DNA from: Bathymodiolus brooksi
Taxonomy: Eukaryota; Mollusca; Bivalvia; Mytilida; Modiolidae
DNA length: 64,000 bases
NCBI GenBank assembly: GCA_963680875.1
Contig: OY804588.1
Coordinates: 81,802,829 to 81,866,828, forward strand
Direction of reading: 5' to 3'
Within the stretch, counting starts at the first letter, position 1, and each line of letters begins with the position of its first letter. Shown here piece after piece: positions 21,601 to 33,600 of this stretch. The notes under the pieces are model-generated. The model was not told where the DNA came from, did no database searches, and worked only from the letters and a program-made list of their open reading frames with translations. The translations under genes were made by a program, and so were the position numbers.

Positions 21601-24600
21601 TTCGTGGCTTTAGCCAGTTCAACGGAGACGGAAGTCGGGGACAACAACAACAGTTTGTTGGAAAATGTTTCTAATGTAATCAACAAGGACACTACGCTAG
21701 ATTCTGCCCCCTTAAAGGAACCACAGTAACAGCGGCACTCTGAGCTCACAAGGAACAGACACCAAAGACACAGTGATGATCCTGTTATTTCCTCAAAGAC
21801 CACAGTAAATGTAGTTAAGTATAATTTTGACATTGATATTAATTATGAAGTAAAATCTGACAAAAATCTTGTAAACGTTAAAGGAAGCTTAAAAAATCAT
21901 TGTCAGTTTTGGAAAAAAATGTTCTAAATGCTAGTGATTATATTTTGAATGTAATAGCATTAGGGTACAGAATACCATTTGTTTCTGAACCCACTTCTGT
22001 TATGTTACGGAATAATTTATCTTCTTGTAAGCATTCAACTTTTGTAACTTGAAAGGGCGATATCTGAACTTCTAATAAATAATTGTATCAATGAAGTCAC
22101 CTGTCCACCTTTTGTAGTAAACCGACTAACGGTATCTGTTAACAGTTCAGGTAAAGAACGCCTTGTACTTGATTTAAGACATGTAAACAAATTTGTAGAT
22201 AAACAAAAGGTAAAATTCTAGGGTGTAAATGAGGCGCTGGCTTTTGCAAATAATTCAAAGCACATGTATAAATTTGATCTTAAATCAGGGTATCATCATA
22301 TAGATATTCATGAACATCAACAATTTTTAGGATTTTCATGGCAGATTTGGCAACAAAACTAGATATTTTACTTTTTCAGTACTTCCATTTGGTCTTTGTT
22401 CTAGCAGGCATATTTTCACAAAAGTTGTAAGGGTTCTAGTTAAATATTGGAGATCATTAGGATTTCCTATTGTTATTTATCTTGATGATGGTTTGGGAAC
22501 AACAGAAAATTACGAACTTTGTGAAAAAATGTCCGTTCAAGTTAGAGATTTGATAAAATTAGGTTTTGTTGCGAATAATGAAAAAAGCGTTTGGAAACCA
22601 GTTCAGTTAATTGAATGGCTGGGTTTTATTTGGAACATTAGAAATTCCACAGAAAAAATTTGAGACGTTGAAAAACATTATACAGTCAAACCTGCCTTAA
22701 AGGGCACCTCTATATAACAAACCACTGTCTATAAAGGGCAGCCTCATTTTCCCCATTAATGTATAGTGCATATAATTTTAACCTGTATATAAAGGGCAAC
22801 TGCTCATAAAGGGCACATTTTTAGATTCCCTTGAGTGCCCTTTATAGACAGGTTTGACTGTATTAGCTTTAGCGGAAGGAAGTTTGCCTTTAACTTGTAG
22901 AAATTTAGCAAAGGTATGTGGTAAAATTATTTCTATGATGCCCGCTTTGGGTAATATATGTCAAATTATGACTAGACATTTACATATGGCAATTTGTTGT
23001 AGAAATTATTGGGATTCAGTGATTGAATTTAATGACAATATTGTTCAAGAACTTAGATTTTGGTATTTTCATGCTGAAAGTATAAAATTTAGATGTGTTA
23101 CACCTTTTTATAGGAAATTTGAACGTATTATTTTTTCTGATGCTAGTGGATATGCAGGAGCGGGCTTTGCATTGGAAAATAACAATGTTGTTCATTTTAT
23201 GTGGGATATGGAAAACAGAACAAAGAGTTCTACTTGGAGAGAGTTAAAAACTGTTAGTAACAATTTAGAATCATTGTATGATGATTTAAAGGGGAAAATT
23301 GTAAAACTTTATACAGACAATTAAAATGTTGTTAAAATTGTTAAAAAGAGCAGTATGAAGCCCGAGTTACAGAATATTAGTTTGCATATTTTTCATTTAT
23401 GTTTATCATATAATATTTTGTTAGAGGTTGAATGGATCCCAGAGATGAAAATTTTGAGGCAGATTTTCTCAGTAAAATGTTTGATTTTGATGATTGGGAG
23501 ATTTCTCAAAACATTTTTAATTTTTTCAACAAATTATGGGGTCCGTTCACTTGGGATACATTTGCAGACAACAAAAACAAAAAAGTATCTGTATTCCTTT
23601 CTACATTTTTTACACCAGGCACTTCCAATGTTGATGCATTTGCTTATGACTGGTCAAAATATAACAACTGGATTGTTCCTCCTGTACATTTGATATTTAG
23701 GACTGTAAGTCATATGCGGATGTGTAAGGCCAGAGGTACTCTGGTAATTCCTAAGTGGAAGTCGGCCGTGTTTTGGCCCATGATTATAAATCGTTTTACA
23801 GATAATTATCAAAGTTATATCAAGGATTTAAGAGAGTATAAAAATCCCAAAATATTTTTCCAACCAGGATCGCAAGAAAACAGTATATTTGCTAAACAGC
23901 CTTTTAATAGCAGTGTAGTAGTTTTGTTGATATAATTTCATTAGACTTGTTTTATAACATCACTCAATGTGATAGATTCAGTATTTGTGTCACGCAGTGT
24001 GACAAGATTTTTGATATAGATGTCACGCAGTGTGACTAGATTGTTAATATAGAGGTCACGCAGTGTGACTAGATTGTTAATATAGAGGTCACGCAGTGTG
24101 ACTAGTTTATGATTAGTGAAGTGGCTAGATTGTATGGACTGAAATGTGAATGAATTTATATTGTGAAGAGAGAAGGTTATACTAGAGTTTGTTATTTAAA
24201 ATGTTGTATATATGCTGTTTGTATAATATAATAAGCAGAAGAATTAACTTTGTTGATTATTAATTTTTTTTTTTCATGATGTTAATTATATTTTTTTTTT
24301 ATATTTACAGTCCCAGTGGAAACAGTTTGAAAATTTTGCCAAAGATTCAAGGTTTACCAGTGTGATTCACACTTTACCGTCTATTGTCGAGGTTTCAAAA
24401 TCAAGTGCTACAGTCAGTAAATACAAGTTTTATTGCGAAAAATTTAGAAAATTGTGTACTATATGTGCTCTTTAGCCTTCACCAGCGACGTCGACTACAG
24501 TAATAATTTATAATGGTAGACTTATTCAACAAGGCGTTAGTGTTGCAGTTCTAGAATCACATTTTTATGCAATTAAATGGTACCATGATTTTAATTTTAC

Positions 24601-27600
24601 TTCCAACCCTTGCTCGGACAAATTTTTATCGTTGGTAATAGAGGGTGGTCGCAGAATTCTTGGAAAACCTGTTACACCTGAAATGTTGCGTTTAATTGTA
24701 TCGAAATATGGTGATGAAAATGATTTGAGTAAATTGAGGGTTTGTGTATTATGTCTTTTAGGATATTCAGGCTTTTTACGGTATGGCGAGTTGTCCAATA
24801 TTAAAATGAAAAATATAATTTTTCATGATAGTCATGTTGAGTTAACATTAGATCAGAGTAAAACTGATATTTATAGAAGGGGCAATACTGTAGTTATCGC
24901 CAAAACGGGGAATGATTTGTGCCCAGTCACTTGGTTAAAGAAGTATGTACAGCTGGCAGATTTAAATTCTAATCCTGAGTTTTTCATTTTTCGTTCTCTG
25001 TGTTTTTTCAAGTCACAAAAAACGTATAAATTGAATAAAAATAATTGTCTATTGTCTTATACGAGAGCACGAGAGATTTTACTTAAACCTTTAAACGATA
25101 TTGGTTTTGATAAGTCGAGATTCGGCCTTCATAGTTTGAGAAGCGGAGGGGCCTCAACTGCAGCTAATAAAGGGGTTTCTGAGAGATTGCTAAAAGCACA
25201 TGGACGTTGGTCATCAGATAGGGCTAAAGATGGGTCCATTAAAGATAATTTACGATCACAAATGTCGGTCTCTTTGAATATTGGCATTTAGTTCAATACT
25301 GTTTTATCGTCCTTTGATCGAAGTTACTGCGAGCAACCAAACCTAATTTATGTGTTGTCTTTTTATGTGCCCATATGAGTTAGACAAGAAATAATTTAAA
25401 TTCGGACCAGTTAGCGAGGGAGAATTTAAATGTATTTCTTTTCATTTGATAATGGGTTTTTTTCCCTTTAAATATATATGTAAGATATAAATAAAGTTGG
25501 GTAACCTGTTTGGATAGTATGCATATTCCAGGTTTTAAATACACGTAGTAACAGGTATCTTTTGCACGAGAAAAGTTTTGGTGGTAATTAGGGCAGAGTA
25601 TTTTAATTGATATATAAAGGCTTGTTTGAATAATTTCATTATCGAAGGTGCTCACAGTAACTACGATCCAGACGTTACAAGTTTTTCGCTGCAGAGTTGA
25701 TTTTTATTTAGTACACTGTCATGTTTGTAATTAAGTATTAAAAGTTGTTTCGCAAGAAAAAAGAAGAAAAGTTACTGCGAGCAACCAAACCTAATTTATG
25801 TGTTGTCTTTTTATGTGCCCATGTGAGTTAGACAAGAAATAATTTAAATTCGGACGAGTTAGCGAGGGAGAATTTAAATTAAATGTTTTTCTGTATACAT
25901 ATTTTTATCTAAAAAGATAAGGCAGATATAGGCAACAATCCGTATCTAATGGTCTGATCACATTCCGAATATTATACATCAATGTCAGTTTCCGGTTTAC
26001 CTACATTTTTAATTTCAGTTAAGAATATGAATCTGTTGTTATCTTCAATATATAAGCATCTCAAAACATATTTAAATAAACGCAAACAATCTTTGATACT
26101 AGGGGAGTGTGGAAGTCAACTTATTTCTGTGCTCAGTAATATATTTCAGTTTTAATGTTCCACGTTTTGCAGGTGCTCGTTCCTACTAAATAAAAGGATG
26201 TTTACATTTACGTATAGGAGTTTCGATTACAAATAGGAACGTGTCGGTCTGACAGAATAAATAAACAAATTTCAAGTCACTGTCTGACATTTTAATCAAA
26301 CTGAATTTAATGCCATTGGCAGTGGAAACTGGGAGTGAATAAATTTCAATCGCCAACTGGACGACCACAAAGTAATATTTTCGTGACGGACATTGGGACA
26401 GACACGGTTCATTAATTAATCGGACCGACCGTTATTCTGTTGGTCAGGTCCGACGATTTTCGCCAACTCTGTAAATTATTGAGTGGAAACCAAATGTGGA
26501 ACGTACAGATGGATGTAAAGATATGGGTAAAAGATTATGCCCCAGATACCTAGTGGCTAGTTATGTAGTTGGATTAACTAACACAGGGTGGAAAACGTAC
26601 ATCATATATCCAGGTATTTTTTTATCGAAAACTTTATAATGGTGGAAATTTTTCAACCATCTGACAAAATAAAACTCATTTTTATACTATTTTAACAACG
26701 AACCTGTATGATAAAAGCCAGACCAAAGTACCCTACAGACTTGATATGATAATATTTACATCGATAATATTCAAAAAGCTTTTTTTTGTAATTTTGTAAT
26801 TTGTCTAATCATTCTGACAACATTTCCTTTTGATGCTGGATCTAACGTGACGTCAGAGAAATGTATTATTTTTGAGGATCCAGCATCAAAAGGAAATGTT
26901 GTCGGAATGATTAGACAAATGCCAGCAGATAAAGTTTACCAGTTGCTTGCCCATGGTCGGTGGTTCTCTCCAGGTACTCCGGCTTCCTCCACCACTAAAA
27001 CTGGTCGCCATGATATAGCTGAAATATTGCTGAAAGTGGCGTTAAACACAATAAATCTAAATCTAAACCTAGTGGCTAGATCATTACAAAAATTCAATAG
27101 CAATGTCTTCATTAAACCTACTTTTACTTTCTTTGCATAATCAAGTTGTGTTCCAAGATTAAAGGTTTTCACCTATCTGTGGATGAATTCGTGAAATTTT
27201 GCAAAATGAAATTATGTTGTCATGTGAAAATTCAATATGGTTTTTCATCTATTAAATTCATCTTCAGAAAAGTCAAACACTATCATAAGGATCTAGGGGC
27301 CGTCGTGGCTGTGATCGTATGGTAGTTGGATTTACAACTACTTATGTAATCAGTGCTTATCACCACTGATGTTGTGAATTCGAATCTCGATCAGGGCGAG
27401 GTGTACAACATTATGTGATAATGTTTGTCAGTGACTTGCGACAGGTTGATGGCTTTCTCCGGGTACTCCAGTTTCCACCACCAATAAAACTGACCGCCAC
27501 GACATAAGTGAAATATTGTTGAAAGTGGCGTTAAACACAATCAAACAAACAATATAAGCATCTAAAAATATGTTACTCTTGAAAGTGTCACAATGGCACT

Positions 27601-30600
27601 ATTCTACCTATAAATAGGTATCTCATCTCATAGAACTATCACCATATATTGCAATATAAAATGGGGAGACAACTCTAAGTTGATGTCCTTGTGAGGAAGA
27701 ATTGGCTGCCTATTTTTAAAAGGGTGTGTTTGAGAGAAAAATAATTTTCACATAATTTTCAGAAACAGAAAATTCATGGTATTAAAACAATAAAAAGAGA
27801 CTGAAATTGTGCAATTGTGACATATATTTTATAATCTTTTTTTGTATAACACAATAGTCAATTTTCTGGGGTCCTCGGAGTTAGAGTGGATCGGTGATTT
27901 TCATGAGGTAACTCTGGTTTCCTCCATAAATAAAACTGATTGCCACGATATAACTGAAATATTGTTGAAAGTGGTGTTAAACACCTTGACCCTCTAATCC
28001 CTAATCTGTTTAGTCATTATAATGTTTACAATCAACACTCAAATAAATTCATCCTTTACACTAGTGATAAAGTGCATAAACTATAATTCATAAACCTCTT
28101 TCTGAAAAACCAGTTTCTGTGAGGTAAAGGATAGCATGCTCAAATTGATGGCAGTAAATAGATGGCTAGATCACAATCAAGACAAATCAAAGACTCTTTT
28201 CAGCTTTTCCGCTAAGAAAACAGCATTATTAAAGAGCAAGATCAGACTGGTGGGCTTGAAGTCAGCATAATGTGTCCAGGTGAAACAGTATGTATACCTG
28301 TGGACAGTTGATTCAGCAAGGGGCCGCTATAAAAATCCATATCAGCATGTTGGTCTTAAGAACAAAACATGTCATCTCTATCTCATCAAAGTGTAACTTG
28401 TTTTCACTATGACTTAGCTGTAAAATTCCTCAATTGATGTTAAACAACAATCACTCCACGATCACTGAACATTTATGATGTTTATATTCTCTCGTACTTT
28501 GAATTCGGCAATGACAGACAAATAATCACAAATATCATTTTAATTGATCTGTTTCAGAAAGCACAAACAATTATTCTTAAAATTTATAGATTAGTACAGT
28601 GGAACTTGTGTAATCCGACACCCGAGTTTTCCAACATCCTGGGACATCCGACAAATATTTATGGTCCCTGGGTGTGTCGAATTAGACAGGTAACATTGTA
28701 GTTTATATTATACCTTTTCTGGTGATGAACCACATATGTAATGTCCACCAAGGCCTTCTCTACGAAAATAAACCCCTGTTGGATCTATAGTCAGTGGAGC
28801 TTCTAACCCAGGTCCATTAGGGCAATGTAACACATAGATAAATCTTTTCCTGTGAAATACAAATTTAAATAAATTTAAAAAAAAACCATAATAAATGCTC
28901 TAGATCAAGTTTTAACACATCAGGGCCCAGCTGTTAAATAAAAACGTATATATCAAACTTATAATTACTGCTTCTGGAATAACCTTTATCAGGTATGCTC
29001 ATTATCGTAAGATTGGAAAGCCCATAATTTAAATTTTTTGGAGCAATAAAAACAAAGGGCCTAAACAGGATAGCCAAAATCAGCCAAGGAGGTATAGGTG
29101 TTGTTAGCCTAACACAGTCGCTAAAATGTCGCTAGTGAGTCATTTGAAACAAGATATGATTATAATCTAACGATTATGAAGTCTCCCAAACCGGCCACAG
29201 ACAATCGGTTTAAAAAATAAATTAAAAGCTACCTTTGAAATTGAACAATGTTGAATTTGTGCGGTATTGTGGTGGCAATTTGGAAAATGGCGACCGGTAG
29301 AAATTTTTCGATGTCAGGAATCAATTCGGGACATCATAATCTACCCACAAATGAAATGGCGTTGAAATTGGACAATGTTGAATTTGTGCGGTATTGTGGT
29401 GGCCATTTTGAAAATGGTGACCGGTAGAAATTTTTCAATGTCGGGAATCAATTCGGGACATCATTATCTACCCACATCAAATTTTGATGATATCGGACAA
29501 TGTTGATTTTTAGCGGTATTGTGGTGGCCATTTTGAAAATGGCGACCGGTAGAAATTTTTCAATGTCGGGAATCAATTCGGGACATCATTATCTACCCAC
29601 ATATCAAATTTTGATGATATCGGACAATGTTGAATTTTTACCGCCCATATTTTATGCCGTGTTTTGGCAGCCATTTTGAAAATGGCAGACATCTCTATCA
29701 TTATCCATGTAGAAGTTATCAACATTAATGTACGAAATTTCAACTTTCCCATAGGATTCTATAGTAACCCCCACCCCCTTTGAACCCCTCAAAATATGAC
29801 TTTGACCACCTTTACCACAAAGCTGAAAACTTTAGGACCAACTAGAAACATATATCTATAACTCCACCAAGTTTCATGAAATTCTGTCCAGTAGTTCCTG
29901 AGATCTGCCATGGACAAGTTCATGGTCCGCGGAAAGAAAGGAGAAAGAGAAAGAGAAAGAGAAAGAGAAGAAGAATAATAATAATAATAATAATAATATA
30001 ATAATAAGAAACGGAGCAAAAACAATAAGTCTCCCAAACTTTGTTTGGGAGACTTAATTAATAATTAACAAAAGCAATAAATGTTGCTAAAAAAATTTGT
30101 GTGAAAATTTTCATTAAATAGTATTAACTATTAATTCAATCAGATTTTATCCCATGATTACATATTTAACAATGCATTAAATATGGCCGCCTTTGCAAGA
30201 CTTCATGTTCCAAATAGTATTACTTCAAATTTTGGGCATTAATTAAAAAAAAATTCAGTGCAATTTTCAGATTATTAAATAATAAATATTTTACTACTAC
30301 AATATAATATTACTTCCAGAATCTCTTATTATATAAACATGCCAAAAATGGCATATTGAAGCAATGAATCCCTAACCGTCATCCTAACAAATCATGTTTT
30401 TTAAAAAGCATCATCTCAAAATGGTTGGGCTTCAATCTAGCGATTTTACTCAAATTCAAGCTGGTTTGTACAGTACAAATATCAAGCCAGAGAAATGAGT
30501 GTTCATGTATAGGGGTAGCGACCTTGCCTCTGTTTCTATGATTTTTTCAATTGGATTTTGAAATAGTTCCGACAGTATGGTATTTTAATTTTTCATTTGA

Positions 30601-33600
30601 TTAAAAACAATTTCATTCCCTTCCATGATGCCTTACCTTGGTTCTACAGGTAAAGGTATAGACATGACCCCTTCCCCTGTTCCTATTCCAGCCATCTTGG
30701 CCACCTCTCCAGCCCACGCTCCAGCACAGTTGATTACTAAGGCGAACTTCATTTGATGCAAATCTCCATTTTCATCTGCTATCTAAAAGATAATTAGGGT
30801 TAGGTTTATGGTGCTTAATGCCACTTTAAACAATATTTCAGTTATATCGTGGAGGTCAGTTTTATTGGTGGAGGAAACTGCAGGTAACACAGAGAAAACC
30901 ACCGACCTGCTGCAAGTCACTGACAAACTTTATCACATAATGTTGTATCGAGTACACCTCACCTGAGAGGGGTTGAACACACAACGTTAGTGGTGATAGG
31001 CATTGATTTAGTGATTGCATAAGTAGTTATAAATCCAACTATGTTCACAACCACGACACCCTCTATAAAAAAAGATCACTTAGAAACACTTCCTATACAG
31101 AACAATGTTATTAGACAATATACATACATTTTTGGCAAATATAAAATTTAATTGTACAAGCTTTAGAAACGGGAAGAAATTACCTTTTCTGTCTTGTTTT
31201 CAACAATTTTTAACAATACCAGATTTAACTTTAAAATTAAAAGTGGGACAGAATGTTAAATTTAGAGGGATTCTGTATTAGTCTATGGTCCATTTATTGA
31301 TTGGTATGAAAACTTATAAATTAAACACAATTTTAGATCTGAGGAAACTGTACCAGAGAGAAATATATGCATAAGAATTAAGGTTTAGGTTTATGGTGTT
31401 TAACATCACTTTCAACAATATTTCACTTGTATCGTGGCAGCAGACTTGGGGTCAATTACTTTCAAATGTAATCGATTACATTACAATTACTTTGCAATTT
31501 TCATGATTACATTACATTATGATTACATCAATTTTCAAATGTAATCGATTAAATTACAATCACTTTGTAAATGTAATCGATTACATTACTGATTACATTT
31601 AATGTCATGACAACCAATACATTAGTGTTTTATGTTATTTTTTCTCGTGTGCATCTGTCCAATATCTCTTCTTTTTTTTTAATGTATTTCTTAATCAGAA
31701 CTATGAATTACAATTCAGTTGTAATGTGATCATTACATGCAATAACAAACAGTACATTGTAAATAATAAACAGCAATTCTCATTTTCCTATTTTTCATAA
31801 AATATGTCTTCTCTTATTACTATATATGACAATATTGATTTCATCTTATACCATTAGTAAATATTATAACATACATTTGCACATTTTAATAATATATATA
31901 TTACATAATTTCAAACATCTTGTGAAAGTCTATTGGAGATAATAAACTAGCAGTTAATTACCTGATAAAATTTGTAATTAAGGTATTATTTATGACACCA
32001 AATTATGTAACAATCACCGTTACTAAATTTCACACCATTTGAATGTTTGTCCTTGATATATAATTCAGAAGATAAAAAAACAAAAATCATTCTGATTCTA
32101 AAAACTTGCTTAAAAATGTACATAATTTCTCAGTCTAAATATGAAAACTAAATCCTTGATTTATGTAAATAGGTTTAATAAAATATCAATTACAAGTTGT
32201 ATAGTTACCCACAAGTAATGAACAAATTATCATATAATCCAATATTAAAAGGAAAATCAGCACCAAAATAAAAAGCAGAAATATCACATATATCTGAATA
32301 TCAGATACATTTTTGTACAAGCCCCATTAGAATATTCTTTAAAAAAAAATCCAAAATTTTACAAATATTACAACTTGCTATTTATCAGTTAATTTGTAAT
32401 ATACATGTATGAACATATTTTGTTATTCTACTACGAGCATCATAAATAAATGTTTCTGAAAATTATAATTTACATTTTGCTTTTTATATAATATCTTTAT
32501 TGAAATTTAAATCTCTCTTTAAACTTGTATAAGAAATCTTCATGCGATACCTATGTTTTGGTTTATATAAAATATTTCTTTATCTTATGCGAATCATGAG
32601 GACATGGTGATAGTCTTTCATAGAAGCAATTTCATATATGAAATCTTGAAAGTTGTGTCTGATAATTTAAAATTTTAGAGCTTGTTGTGTTTTACACAAG
32701 CCGACAAACTGTTTTCACTGAATTTTTGAAACCCTAAAGAAATTGAAATTGAGATATTATTTGTTTGGATATCAAGTCTTTGAAGTCATAATTTATACTT
32801 AATATTTGTTGTAGCTGTGCTAGTTTTGATTGCAATTAAGCATATAATAATATCTACATTATTTGTTTAATAAATTTCATGAAGAAAATTCATTTACATA
32901 AATCATACATTAAATATCTAAGGAGATATATGTTTCAGTTAAGACAAAATAAGTCAAAATGATTAAAAGTAATCTAAATGTAATCAGAAAGTAACCATGA
33001 TTACAGGGTCAAAATGAATGTAATCGATTACATTACGATTACATGTAATCTAAAAAATGTCCGATTACAGATTACATGTCTGCGTGGCGGTCAGTTTTAT
33101 TGGTGGAGAAAACCGGAGTATCCGCAGAAAATTGTTGACAGATCGTAAGTCACTGACAAACTTTATCATATAATGTTGTATCGAGTACACCTCGCCAAGA
33201 AATGATCTGTGACGTCATTTCGTTACCTTTTCTAATGTTAATTTATCTGAGCTAAATAAAACATATATATCTTTAAAGACCATTTTCTTTATATCATCTG
33301 TGTAACAAATATCAACATAATTCAAAATAGAGTAACATACTTCAACAAAAGTAAGGTCTTGTTTGTCTTCTTCTAGACCCGTCCTGGAAGCTGGTAATAT
33401 TGTCTTAGTAAAACCAACAACTTCACCTTTTGCATACAAAACTTCATTGTTGATATTCTTCTGACGTAAAGCTTTCAGTAATAACCATGGGTCAAACCAG
33501 CCTTCTCCCTGTAATCCTGAAAATGAGCACAACAAAATTATATTCTTCTGACGTAAAGCTTTCAGTAATAACCATGGGTCAAACCAGCCTTCTCCCTGTA

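Larger units (their letters stand above)
20744..25879 (+). mobile_element. Ngaro-type (DIRS order) tyrosine-recombinase retrotransposon, decayed
   Basis: The order is A1 (20744-20996), coding region, B1 (25321-25430), A2 (25431-25692), spacer, B2 (25769-25879). These split direct repeats (A1-ORFs-B1A2B2) define the Ngaro/PAT type. A1 and A2 share 'ggtaacctgtttggatagta' and 'aacaggtatcttttgcacga'. B1 and B2 share 'gttactgcgagcaaccaaac' and 'agcgagggagaatttaaat'. The coding content, in order, is gag-like, reverse transcriptase, RNase H and tyrosine recombinase. All but RNase H show breaks or a lost key residue. It lies between FOXRED1 exons 7 and 8, on the opposite strand to that gene. Confidence 0.9.

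Noticed and set aside
24565..24798. Minus-strand ORF over the recombinase
   Set aside because: Antisense shadow of the Ngaro tyrosine recombinase.
26847..27172. ORFs of 97 and 78 aa ending in SINE words ([16 protein letters not shown] and its antisense)
   Set aside because: Translation of the SINE-C core, seen again at 43.5 and 62.4 kb.
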